Source: Bryum argenteum (taxonomy: Eukaryota; Streptophyta; Bryopsida; Bryales; Bryaceae). Taken from it: a DNA stretch of 64,000 nucleotides. A program made the position numbers and the translations under genes. The stretch is taken from positions 11,343,758 to 11,407,757 of the forward strand of contig CM073323.1 of the NCBI GenBank assembly GCA_037043015.1, given 5' to 3'. Below, in pieces: positions 45,518 to 56,269 of this stretch. Below the pieces are notes generated by a model, which was not told the DNA's origin, did not search any database, and was given only the letters and a program-made list of their open reading frames with translations. How positions within the stretch are numbered: position 1 is the stretch's first letter; every line of letters begins with the position of its first letter.

Positions 45518-48265
45518 ATGAAGTTCCTCGAATACACGCCGCTCGCTCGGTAACAATCAAACCCTTTGCATTTCCATTCCTCTATTTCTTGCGTTTTTTG
45601 GCCTCACCTTTCGTGCCATGCAGAATAAACGCGTTTCTAAGCCATCTGGATGTCGGAGGATGTACGATCCAAGGTCTCATGGAGGCGTATTCCTGTAAGT
45701 CATTTTACTTTTCCTCTTGATTTCTTATTTAGTGTTTTTTGTCTGCATTTTGGCATCAGGACAGTGAAATTTAGTTTCTTAGCTAGTTTGTTTCATGAAA
45801 GGAGGTTTATTCTACAGGTAAACTCGCAGGAGCTGACAAAAAGCTGTCGCGGAGTCTGGAGCAAGAGGTGACAATTTGAAGCCTTTATTTGGATCTTGAT
45901 GTGATGTTATTTTTTGGAATTCGTTGTGTGAGATTTTATGTATTACTGACTGTTTTATTTTCTTTTGACAGGTCGTGGATTCACTAGCTTATTCCCCGTT
46001 GGACCTGTCCACCTCTCCCGTTGGACCGCTCTCTAATACTGCAAGGTATGTCCCGGGTTGTGAAAGAACTCGAATTCTCCAAGTAATTCTTGTGTGTCTT
46101 CAGAGACGTCCTTCTTGGCTTGACGTTCAGAAATTGGTTGATGAGGGGTTGTCGTTGTGTGCTTACAGATGAACCTCTAGATAGCTTGCATCGGAAATTG
46201 ATCTTTGAGGAAGTACTGTATTTTTGAGTTATTGTTCTGCATTGAGGATAATTATCAGGAGCATGGCTGCTACACCTCAACTTGCACCATGTTATTGATT
46301 AAATTCCTTAAAGTCCTAATCTGCATATTTAATCGAGACCTCGTTGCAATAAGGAATCGATGATAACCATGTAGATTGAAACTTGAATAGCATTTGTCGT
46401 GTCTACATCGCAAGCAAAAAATTGATAGTTAAGTCCTGGTAGTAGCCTGATGACTCCTCAGTTTCTGTCTTCGAGATTGTGAGCTTGGGTATGAGTGTTG
46501 ATAGCAGAGGAATTTTTTCACGTGGCTTAGTTATTATCGGTCTCGTTCTGATTCTTTGTGAGAATGGTGAGTGTTCACCCTTCTGTTCACTTGTTTTCAG
46601 TCGCAGGACATTAATTCACCTGATTCTGACCTTGAATCATATGTATCCTGACTACGATTTCAGGTAATGGCATCACTCAAAGTATTTGTTTTTTATGGTC
46701 TTTCCATTGTGCACTCCTCAGCAATCATCGAAGGAGGCACATACTATTCAGGTTATTGTCTTTTATGTGTATTAGTAATGTTTAGGTTGTCATGGGTACT
46801 GTGAGTGCCTACATGGCCGGCAACCCATTCTTTTGAAAGGAACTAGGAAGTGTTGTCAATGGTTGACAAGCGGTTTGAAGCCGTTGCTCCTGAGGAGCTG
46901 AGAGTTCAAGTCTCTCCATTTCCTATTATTTCCTACGTAGTCTGTCCTTCTGGTGTTTTACCGGTTTTTTCATTGTCGGGTAAGCGTTGAAAGTGAAGAA
47001 AACTAACGATTCAATACTCTCATGTCTATACTGACCAGTATGTTGCGACCTCACCACTTCGCTAAAGAACACGGTGTTCTTGCTGCAAAGCAAAAGATTG
47101 AAGTTGCTTTGGTTGAAGCATCAAAGGTAGAAATTAACCGTTGCTGGTATAGCTAATGCTTTGTGTGATTTTGCTACCTCCCAATTTTTTCTGAATTACA
47201 TGATACTTACAACATGCGACTCTGGAGTCGTTCATATTGTGAGTGGTTTGTACTTGATGCTGGACTTCCAAACTCTTCGAGCGTGGGGCCTGTTTAACAC
47301 ATTCTGAATAACAGATATGGGCTATAGAAGCTGGTGAAAAAACAACATTAGTTGACAGTATATGGAACGCCATTGACGAGGTTAGTAACAAACCGCTTGA
47401 GAATGACGGAAGGGCTTTGTTATAGAGCACGCATGCAATCTCTGTTTGTGACTGAATTCTAGATTCATAAAAAAAAAAAAACAGCGACGATTGCCTTCGA
47501 TTAATAACATGCTCACCATCCAGCAGGTAATCAACTTAGACGAATGTGAAGTATATGTCTATGCGCCTGATGCTGAAGGGGATCCTTTCGCTGACACTGG
47601 CAGCATGTGAGTTCCAACCGCTTTGAATTCTATACAGTATTTTGAGTTTCCAGTATCTTGGGTTTCTGTTTTTGCCGTCTATATCCTGCTACCATGAATA
47701 GTTCAAAATGTAGTTCCACCCGTTTGAAAAGTTACGAGATAAGTTGCCCTTACGCTTTGAAGCTTATGATGCACGTACTGATAGCTGGCTAACGCCTATA
47801 CTTTGAAGCAAAACGGAACCATAAAAATGGTTGTGATGCGGTCATACCAAGGCTACTACACCAGATCCCATCAGAACTCTGAAGTTAAGCGCCTTGGGCC
47901 GGCATAGTACTGGGAGGGTGACCTCCCGGGAAGTCCCGGTGCTGCATCCAGTCTTTGCTTAACGTTGTATGCTTTCTGTGCGCTTAGATGGTCCTTTAAC
48001 TTCTTCTTCTACAACAAGAAACTCAAGCGTGTACTATACTTCAGTTCCCGATGCACGGGGTAAATTCTCATACTTCTACACTACTTCGTCTGCTTCAAAT
48101 AAACTGCGAGATGAATCAATTTACTAATCAAGTTGTAGCTGAACTAATCTATTGAACACTTCTTGCTTTTCTTTCAGAAAGCAGTTCCTGGACAACTCAT
48201 CCAGCGACGATGGCTCTGGGGACTGGGACAACGACTTCGTGGACGGTATGGACCTCGAAGGCTGA
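45518..48265 (+). CDS. MAF1: MAF1, repressor of RNA polymerase III
   Basis: MAF1 binds RNA polymerase III and represses tRNA and 5S rRNA synthesis; its activity is controlled by TOR-dependent phosphorylation. Exons: 45518-45549, 45624-45694, 45818-45867, 45972-46045, 46601-46663, 47039-47126, 47315-47380, 47527-47606, 47988-48059, 48178-48265. They give 227 aa, close to plant homologues, with all phases kept. Conserved blocks are MKFLEYTPLA, the INAFLSHLDVG...LMEAYSCK block, SRRTLIHLILTLNHMYPDYD, then F, VYVYAPDAEGDPF, and WSFNFFFYNKKLKRVLYFS (from W176). The C-terminus is acidic (SSSDDGSGDWDNDFVDGMD). Introns 5 and 8 hold tRNA-like and 5S rRNA-like sequences, listed separately. The start ATG matches the family N-terminus exactly. 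Confidence 0.94.
46846..46923 (+). tRNA. tRNA-Ser(UGA)-like sequence in MAF1 intron 5
   Basis: Hand folding gives a full class-II cloverleaf. Acceptor stem GGAAGTG/CATTTCC has 7 pairs including one G-T. The D arm is GTC-AATGGTT-GAC. The anticodon arm is AGCGG-TTTGAAG-CCGTT, with anticodon TGA, T33 and A37. The long variable arm GCTCC/GGAGC is typical of Ser. The T arm is GAGAG-TTCAAGT-CTCTC, and its GTTCAAGTC fits the B-box; TGTCAATGG is a weak A-box. The D loop is short and the total of 78 nt is compact. T runs at about 46955 and 46965 could terminate Pol III. It could be a functional tRNA, a tRNA-derived remnant or an organelle-derived copy. Confidence 0.6.
47834..47950 (+). rRNA. 5S rRNA-like sequence in MAF1 intron 8
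   Basis: The sequence runs from GATGCGGTCATACCAAGG to GGTGCTGCATCC and aligns with plant 5S rRNA over its full length. Helix I (GATGC/GCATC) and helix II (AAGGC/GCCTT) are intact. Helix III reads CAGA/TCTG where many plants have CGGA/TCCG, a compensated change. The internal A-box AGTTAAGCG and C-box TGACCTCCCGGGAAGTCC are present. The intermediate element reads GGGAGGGTGACC, one base shorter than the usual GGGATGGGTGACC. Only three T residues follow within 10 nt, a weak terminator. It is sense to MAF1 and ends 38 nt before the 3' splice site. It may be a dispersed 5S gene, a regulatory mimic or a 5S-derived repeat. Confidence 0.85.
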
Positions 48266-51200
48266 GAAACATGTGATATCTAGCGTAGTCTGTGTACATA
48301 TTATGTACATACCACCTGGTAGCTTTTGGTGATTGTGGAAGCATTGTAGCATATTCAGCTTAGAATGTGCTTCCCATGTACATTTACACCTTCATTACTT
48401 GGACTCATCAGTGAAAGCTGCTGGGGAATCATCTTACTTGGGCTGCTTGCTCTCTTTGTAATTGTATGTAGCCTTCCACAATCACCAACTTTAGGTTAGA
48501 TTGCAAAACTCATCTCGTCGACGTTGAATCTGATAGCTACATGTAGTGAAAGTAGCTTGCAATGTTAGGCTGAAGTTGAGCCGAAACCGAATGTTCTTGG
48601 GTCCTATTTGCAAGTGAAACATTCCATTGCATGTGACCAGTTCTGAAAGTCCTCGTTTTGTATCATGCAGCATGTCTGTATGAGTTGTTTCCAGATCTAT
48701 TCCTTTCGTTTGGATGGTCTCGAAATGGTTCTGAAAGTAGAACTTTCTTATCACTTCCCTCGCTAATTCAAAAACTACTTCGTAAAGGTCATTTTATTGC
48801 ACAATGAGGATTGATGCAACTTTTTGAGACCAGAGATACATGATCAACACAACGGGTGTGCTTCTATGTATACTGACCAATATATTGTGGTGGCACCCAA
48901 AACAACTTAACAGACTGATCCACGTAATATCTCAGTGTAAGCATCAATGTAAGCATCGAAGAACCTCGTTGATTTTCTGTAATCGTACACACTTTTTCTG
49001 AGAAATCGCTTAAGGCCTTAATTAGAGTTTGTGCCCTTCATCAAACTCGGGGGTGGTAGGAGCAGCCCCTGCGGTTGCCCAGACCAGTCGGTCGCAATTT
49101 CAGTTGGACCGTGCTCTTTCCCCCTCAGGATTGAGACGTTTGCGATCAGGTGAAGCAGTGGGTTTCTGCTGAACCAATATCCTGACTTGTGCTGGACAAT
49201 GTGAACGTAGGAGATGGCTCAGTGGGAAAACGGCAACCATCATCTCCTCTCCGCTGGATTTCAGTACTAGGTGGTTCAAGCGGAAGCGTGAAATTCTCCA
49301 GCAAGAACCGCATCGAAGCTTCTGTACATCTATTTCGCTGCCACCTAAGTTCGACGGCGGGGACTAGCTAGCTGTAAACTGGTATGAATCCGATCATCAC
49401 CTACTGGAGTATTGATGTGCAGTCTAATTTTCAGCGTTTGCCCTTTTGACGGAGAATACACTAACTACTCCTTGCCCCTGTCCACCTTGACCAAAGAAGA
49501 AGCTGTTCTTCGATATTAGTGCATGAGGTTGCCGACCCGGGCTGCACCGCGTGCAGGTATCGTTGTCCGGAAGTTTGAGTTTCGAGTGGACGCTCACGCA
49601 CTACAATTAGACTGAGGAGAAAGATCAAGTTACCGACCTTCTACTGTAAGTTGCCGTCTCCAGCATCTACCTCACTTACTCGTCTATTGTGATGCACATG
49701 GTTGGGTTGATCTAAGTTCTTCAGAGGTATGGCTCGGAAATAATAATCTGATACCGCTCACAAACATCAACATTGAAAGAATCCTCACTAGTATCAATGA
49801 TCCAAACCGTCCGGTTGTATCAATAATTCGAAGGGGCACATGATCCTTCAACTGATGTCCAAAGTTCAAAATCATAAGGTAGACAATGCTAAATCCGTGC
49901 ATCTCCTTGAACTGCCCACTCATGTTTCTTTGAACTGCCCACTCATGTTTCTTGCCTACTTTCTAGATTTTATGGAAAAGGATGTACCTCATGTGCACAT
50001 GGAGCATGTGAACGGTTTTAGGTAATGTGGTATTTGTCACTTCTAAATTTAAATTTAATATTTTTACAATTGCTTAAAATATGGAAACTTCTTTATTTCA
50101 TCATATATATAATTGAAAAATATTGATTCACATATTCCAAGCTTACAACTATAGTGTAGTCTGTAAATGCATGAATTTAGCATTGTCTACCTTGATGTTT
50201 CTCTATCTAAATCTTGTTTAGGAATAGCTATTTTTTGCAGTCGACTTTTTGGACGAAAATAAGTAGTTATTTTTTGCATACGACTTCTTGGATGCAATCA
50301 GAGTGGCACTCCGGAGTCTCTCCATAATCGTTGAATTGGCAAAATTCATGAAATCCTGGATTGGAAATTGCATTTCGAAATGCAGTTAGAAACAAGATGA
50401 TCATAACACTGCAAAACGAATGAATACGTTCCTTAAAATGATTACACTCTGTAATGAGAGACTTTAGGGGACACGCTCAGTAGATAATAGCTTGAAGATC
50501 CACCATCTTAAATCTCTTCAACTCCTTGGACCTAATAAATGATATCGGAGAAATTCTCTAAACAATCTTTCAACACATAATTGTTTGTCTTTCTTTTAGC
50601 GACACCATGTATTTGGATGATGCATATATTTCAAACACAAAACTGATATCTTGAAATGAACGGCACTAGAAAAGACAACGAAGAGCATTACAAATACTTT
50701 GAGAAACTACAATCTAGAGGTTTTGAGACTCAAAGTGTATAATACAAGACATTGAAAAAGTGGAGAGGATACATAGGAGGTAAATGTAACACCATCATCT
50801 ACATAGTCGCTAGGAATTTGCTAATTACTGCATTCCTTAGAGATGATCGATAATTGTTTAGAACGAGCTCGCAAAGGTCCACAGGTATATTTCCAAATTT
50901 AGTGCAATTACCTAATTGAATGGTGGTATTAGTTAGAATCAAACAAAAATAAAAGTCTTACATTTCTTGAAAAGACAATAAAATATATGAATATAAATAT
51001 GTTTGTATACATAGGTACACATAATAAATAGAAATCTTAGAAATGAAGTTATTTTGAAAATTAAAGATCTGTTCAATCTCATCCCTCAATCATGTAGTTC
51101 TCAGCACAAATCAGTGCCTGAAAATGTTGGTATTACTCTAACCTCAATTTTGGTAATATGGCGGTATTCCTTGTGCCATTTTGGCGAAGCCTTGATGTGC

Positions 51201-52079
51201 AGGTTTGCCACGTTCTAAAGGCATCTTAGAGGCATATTTTTAAACTAAAATTCAAAAATATTTATGCCTGTAAAATTATACATTTTCAATATTATACACG
51301 TTCTTCCTAATATAAAGTGATTTCTTTAATATCACCAAATATCACATAATATCACAATTTTAATGTTTTTTGACCTTTAAACATGGTCAAAAAACAATAT
51401 TTTTGATCGATTGTTCAAAACCATTGTTGATTTTGAACAGTCGCTTAGAAGCATTTCGTCGATAGGCAAATATTTGTGAACGCCCATTCAATAACTTTGT
51501 AATTAACATCAACTTTTGTAAATACTTATATAGTAATGGATTTTTGTCTGTATAGGGTACCGTATCTAAGATGTCACACGGAGGGGCAACAAAGCTTATG
51601 ATTGAAGTCAAATACAATTTAAATAACTCAAGTGTAATATGGAATTAAATTTATTGTACATTATATTCATTCGAATTGCTTCTTATTATGCTTATATTTA
51701 CTTCAAAATGAAATGTTTATATCATTTAAGTCTCTCTGATGTACCTCTTTTGATTCTTTCTAAAGTATTTTATTTGAATCCCTCCCAAGAAAGTTATTTA
51801 AATCGCTCTCAAGTACGTCAATAATGTGAGTGTGTTGCTTGTACGCAAGTTGTTTCAATTTTGGAAGTGGATCATAAGCTAAAGTTTATTAGAAAGGTTT
51901 GAGTCTCCTACTTACGCCATTTTGCAACTGCGCAAAGTCTAAAAACACCGAAGTCTAGAACTGGTTGCCATAGCCATAGTGCGAGCGGAGCTTTCTAGCA
52001 TTGTTTCCAAACTAAGTAATCAATCGCTACAAACAGTGATGAGCAATTCAATAACAAACTCGTGTCTTTACAATGATAG
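48266..52079. other. MAF1 3' flank and gene-poor spacer
   Basis: The MAF1 3' UTR should occupy roughly the first 200-250 bp. The open frames at 48491-48754, 49189-49371 and 49684-49923 show no recognisable motif. A segment at about 51060-51600 is repeated at about 60320-60780 (TGGTATTACTCTAACCTCAA..., GTATTCCTTGTGCCATTTTG). No gene is supported. Confidence 0.45.
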
Positions 52080-52088
52080 GTTACTTAC

Positions 52089-52416
52089 CCTTATGTGTCT
52101 TACGTGAGTTGGACTACTTCCGTCCAATTCTACCATCACCTGCTGTACGTAAACTGCCGCTAACTTCCGCATTGCTCCTTCTTCATTGACAGCTATGGCT
52201 TGTAGGCCGCGCATACTACTCTTCACCTTCCTCACCTGCACACACAAGTATTCTCCCCTTATTGCATAGATATTCAAATCATCACTTTCAATGTCCTCAA
52301 GGGAAGAATTTCAAGAAGGACATGGTCTACCTCTCGTGCAGGCCAACGCCTCACTCTAAAGTGTCTGCAAGCCCTCATCAGTGTCTCCAGTGAGACACCC
52401 AAGTCCCTTGCCGCGG
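52089..52416 (-). pseudogene. RWP-RK domain gene fragment
   Basis: Two apparent exons remain. The first (about 52331-52416) encodes AAARDLGVSLETLMRACRHF followed by RVRRWPARE, the core helix-turn-helix of RWP-RK transcription factors (consensus AA..LGV..T.LK..CR..GI.RWP.R). It is followed by GTAGAC. The second exon (52089-52235) starts after TGTGCAG with VRKVKSSMRGLQAI and ends at a perfect donor, GGTAAGT. In-frame stops lie upstream of the first exon, and no further exons were found in the AT-rich flanks. RWP-RK proteins control nitrogen responses (NLP) or germ-cell fate (RKD); the subgroup cannot be set. The fragment could be a relic or part of a longer uncharacterised gene. Confidence 0.6.
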
Positions 52417-53111
52417 CTACTCAGTCATGTGATAACATGCCGACACCTTCAAAATTGTTAATTGCCGCTGCTGAACACCTATTTTGCACGGCTCCTACAC
52501 AATCTAACCGAAACAATATCAAAGAGCTTAATTAACCGCAAATGCATCACAAAAACGCAAAGTCAATTGGAATTGTCAATACATTATATCTTATTTATCT
52601 TACAAAACTTGAAATAAGAAATCATTGATATTTAATTAAACTAACTTTGGTTATTTTTTAAGAAACGTTCTTGTTCCAAAATGTTGTTGTATCTGAGTAA
52701 CATTTGAGAAGAAAATATTGCGAACCCCCCAATTTTGAATAGTAAGTTAGTACGTTCAAATAATTAGTTGAATAAGAAATACTTTAAAAAACTTGTATTT
52801 TGATATTTAAGATTATGAGCCAAACAACAGCTTAGTAGTTCCTTATTTAACAATTTAGTTTTAAATAATTCTTGAGCTTATTTATTGTTAGATTTTGGTG
52901 ATTTTGAGATATATTAAAATAAAATTTGAGCTCTTCTTTTTTATTTAGGATATTATATATTGCAAAGAACTCGCAATGTTTTTTTTTCTAAATATGAATT
53001 TGTATGTCGTAGAACTAGCAACATTCTTCAAACAGTAATCAACGTTATCTATGATCCTATATACTAGGGATTGAAAAGGTTGTTGGAGCAAGTTCCACGA
53101 TGTTTCTTCAC
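52417..53111. other. AT-rich flank of the PiggyBac insertion
   Basis: Nothing is recognised up to 52960. The last ~130 bp (GTTATCTATGATCCTATATA...) are one half of a repeat whose uninterrupted sister copy lies at about 61490-61805. Confidence 0.55.
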
Positions 53112-53665
53112 CTAACCCTTAAACGCCCAGGGCTCAATTATCGGGCAGCCCGGAGCATCTGGGGCGCATCTTGGAGGTATCGGGCAGAGTAAGGATGTGG
53201 GGTCGGGCCCAAGCATACCGCGCAGGCAATCGTGTGGGAAGCCGTGCAGTCCTTGGCCGCAGCGGGTTCCGGAACAGTGCCGGCAGCTCATCGCACGGGC
53301 CACCTCACAACTGCTAACCACCCCCCCCCCCATGGATCCCCCCTCTTCCCCCCCCCCCCCAAAGGCCCCCTCCCCCAAGGCCCCCTCCCCCAAGGTCAGC
53401 CCCACAGACTGTGCCTCTCTTACTCTCCCCCCAACATGCTTAGAATAAAAGACATGGTGCTTACTTGGGGTGCCCAAGTACTTACTTGGCAAATGTATAC
53501 TAGGCATATTTAAAGAAATAATACGTGATAAAATCACAATAAATTACACATGGGTATAAATTATGCTTTATTGATGAGAAATGTAAAAAACATGCTTAGA
53601 ATAAATGGCATGGTGAATTACAAAGCATTCGTGGGCTGGCAAAATAAAACTAAATAATATATGTG

Positions 53666-56269
53666 TCATGAGTTGCTACGGTGAATTACAAAGCACTCAC
53701 CCATACAAACAGAAACATTGCAAGTAGGGCAATACCATTGCCGGACTTTCTTGCAAACCACACAACGACGTCGGATACGGTTTTCATGACCACTCCAAAC
53801 CATAGTATAGTGTAATTTGTTAGAATTTGGAACCGCCGCCCCGGGCATGCATGTGGGTTTGTCTACGGGCACCTCGGTCAAAACGTTAGCTATTTCAACA
53901 TAGAATTGCAAATGAGACATAGGTGTAGTACCCCTCAATACCATGGCTTTTTTGTATAAAATATAGGCATTCAAAAAAGATTGATCTAAAATATGATAAA
54001 AGATCTTATGCCACCATTTGTGATCTCTTCTTTGCAATGAGTAATAACCCCGCAATTGGTCATGCACATCAACACCTCTCATGTGTTGTTGGTAATGCAA
54101 CAAAACCGGGGACGCCGGAATTTGAATATAACCCCCGGCATGCCATCGGGTTATAAACAAAGACCGTGAGGTATCAACCGGACTACACGCCGTAGAAAGC
54201 AAAAAGACGGGTTTATTATCGTACCAAGTCACGGCGCACATTCGTTTGCTTGCGTGCACCCGGTACCAAAGTTGTCCCCGGGATCCCGTGGGTGAGTTAG
54301 TGAGCGCTTGAGGCCACCCAATTCGGTTTGTCCTACAAGTGCCTGTCGCAAAAATACCATGTTCCAACAAAGACCAAAATAATGCCGGTGAGGTAAAAAA
54401 ATTGTCACATGTAACAATGTGCCCCTTACCTTCCAAACCGAACATGAGGTTTAGCACAACTCTCCCCCCGACGTTCCCCTCCTCTTGGGAATCGCTTGCC
54501 CCGCAATGAATATCGATTCTTTGCACGTACTTTGATTCACAATTAGCCAAACACCAAATTTTCAAACCATATTGTGTGGGTTTGGCTTTCATGTATTGTT
54601 TTATAGGTGCATACTTACCCGTGTATTTTATCATCATTTCGTCAACGCATACATTTTGTTCCGGGTTATAATACAAAGAACATAAATCATTATGTTTGTT
54701 CACTAACCACTCGGTTTTTGCTAATTTATTGTAATTAGGACTAGATTTATCCGTGGTAACATTCCTATTATCAACTAAGTGCAAACATCTCAATATGTCT
54801 TCAAACCTATTTTTTGACATGCATTTTCTAATTGCATTGGTTAGAAATAACTCATCAAAACATTTTGACCAATGTAATCGAACATTAGGTAACTTTTTAG
54901 TAGCCATGAACATAAGTATACCAAAAAAGGTTAGTAGCTCCTTTACCGTCAACGGGACCCAACGGGCTCCTCCACGTGTCTTGCCTTCCTCATTGCTTGA
55001 TGCGGCATACAAATTAGACATTCTAACAATTCTCACCAACACGTCATTAGGCCAAAACAACAAAAAGAAGTCAAGGGGATTTCGGCATAATGTCAAAGGC
55101 TCAACCAAACCTTGTTTGCCCCCTAACCAATGAACGGGGGGAATTTGAGTGCAAGGTGAATTCCACATACCGGGTGCAAAGTGTTCATTTACCGGTAAAC
55201 TAGAAAATTCGGTAAATGTCAAATTGCATCCTAAACCTATTTCATTTGATGCATTAGAGTTGTTTATAAACCACTTCTTCAAATTTGGGGTCAATTCCAT
55301 CTTTTCTAATTTATCCATGTCATTTGAAACTTGGGATTCTGATTGCCCGGGGTAATATGTATAATCCGAAGAGTCGTTTGTGGATGGACTTGGAGTTCTA
55401 AGTCTTGAACCCCAAAGTTGGACTTCACTTACCATACCATACTCACCATTTTCATCCACAAATTTTACTACGGCCTCTGGGACACTATATCTCCCCCATG
55501 GTCCAAACAATAAGACTTCTAGCATATCAATGGCAATCAATGGGTCATAGAATTCATTCACAACCGTTCCCCAAAACATGTCTAAATACCGTGCTTCACT
55601 ATCTAAAGGGATGTTCAAGTCAAGTAATTCACATTTTGGGACAATTACACACCTACCAAGGCATCCAAGATTGTACAATGGCATGTGCAAAGATTTTTGA
55701 AGTTCACTTCTTAAGGTAACATTTCGATTATGCAAACTAGAAGCCCAAACAAGCTCAAATTCACTTGTAGCTTGGCTATCTAATTGACAAATGTCATTGT
55801 CCCTAAGTGCCTCCAGAAGCTCCTCCACATGTGCTCCGTCTTCACCCTGCACAAACCAACAACCACGGGCATGAGGATTCTCAAGAAGAGAATCCATTGC
55901 CATAAAATCAAAAGGAAGTGGTGAGTGTGGGGGCAACGAGTTACCAGCTGATGGCGGGATGCGTCGTTTTTGGCTTGCGTGATACGACGCCTCTGTTGGC
56001 TCCGGAGCTTGAGGTTCTCGAGAACTGTTACCAGCGCCAGGCACTGGTGAACTAGGCAGCCCCTCCACGGACTGTTCCAATGTCAGCTGGCCATCGTGAC
56101 CCAGCTCGAGCTGTTGGCGCACCAATCGGGCAGTCCCTGGCCGTAACTCACCCGGACGAAGGATTATGCTCTGGTTGAGGTTGCTCATGGGCTGTTCCAG
56201 AGCCTGCACAGACAACAAACCACCTCGGTCAAATCTCATCAACACTCTGGTGGTAAGAATGAGGTTCAT
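53666..56269 (-). CDS. PiggyBac transposase (DDE_Tnp_1_7)
   Basis: The enzyme excises and inserts DNA at TTAA sites without leaving a footprint. The 867-codon frame has the catalytic triad at D543 (VCVDEMMIKYTGK), D622 (IVTCDNFFTS) and D734 (MRGVDVHDQLRGYYS). The domain starts at about residue 385 (NPLDFFLLFWPNDVLVRIV) and is followed by a C-terminal Cys-rich zinc-binding region (RRRCVVCKKVRQWYCPTCN, then VSVC, about 836-862). There is no stop or frameshift. The annotated ATG at 56269 may not be the true start. A splice acceptor, TGTGCAG, at 56204-56210 precedes ALEQPMSNLNQ, and a perfect donor at 56771 ends an upstream open frame in the same phase. The ~360 residues before the domain are of unknown function. 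Confidence 0.9.
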   Translation of the reverse strand: MNLILTTRVLMRFDRGGLLSVQALEQPMSNLNQSIILRPGELRPGTARLVRQQLELGHDGQLTLEQSVEGLPSSPVPGAGNSSREPQAPEPTEASYHASQKRRIPPSAGNSLPPHSPLPFDFMAMDSLLENPHARGCWFVQGEDGAHVEELLEALRDNDICQLDSQATSEFELVWASSLHNRNVTLRSELQKSLHMPLYNLGCLGRCVIVPKCELLDLNIPLDSEARYLDMFWGTVVNEFYDPLIAIDMLEVLLFGPWGRYSVPEAVVKFVDENGEYGMVSEVQLWGSRLRTPSPSTNDSSDYTYYPGQSESQVSNDMDKLEKMELTPNLKKWFINNSNASNEIGLGCNLTFTEFSSLPVNEHFAPGMWNSPCTQIPPVHWLGGKQGLVEPLTLCRNPLDFFLLFWPNDVLVRIVRMSNLYAASSNEEGKTRGGARWVPLTVKELLTFFGILMFMATKKLPNVRLHWSKCFDELFLTNAIRKCMSKNRFEDILRCLHLVDNRNVTTDKSSPNYNKLAKTEWLVNKHNDLCSLYYNPEQNVCVDEMMIKYTGKYAPIKQYMKAKPTQYGLKIWCLANCESKYVQRIDIHCGASDSQEEGNVGGRVVLNLMFGLEGKGHIVTCDNFFTSPALFWSLLEHGIFATGTCRTNRIGWPQALTNSPTGSRGQLWYRVHASKRMCAVTWYDNKPVFLLSTACSPVDTSRSLFITRWHAGGYIQIPASPVLLHYQQHMRGVDVHDQLRGYYSLQRRDHKWWHKIFYHILDQSFLNAYILYKKAMVLRGTTPMSHLQFYVEIANVLTEVPVDKPTCMPGAAVPNSNKLHYTMVWSGHENRIRRRCVVCKKVRQWYCPTCNVSVCMGECFVIHRSNS

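Noticed and set aside
47834-47950. 5S sequence as part of a Cassandra-type TRIM LTR
   Set aside because: Not excluded, but the 381-bp intron shows no TG...CA LTR ends, primer-binding site or target duplication, so it was not used as the main call.
47834-47950. 5S sequence as a cassette exon as in TFIIIA
   Set aside because: No convincing donor follows the 5S block before the authentic 3' splice site, so an exon model is not supported; an intronic role is more likely.
53232-53513. Pro-rich open frames in the C-tract region
   Set aside because: Low-complexity C runs inside the PiggyBac terminal region generate Pro codons; no coding evidence.
54753-55133. 126-codon plus-strand frame
   Set aside because: Antisense of the transposase coding sequence.
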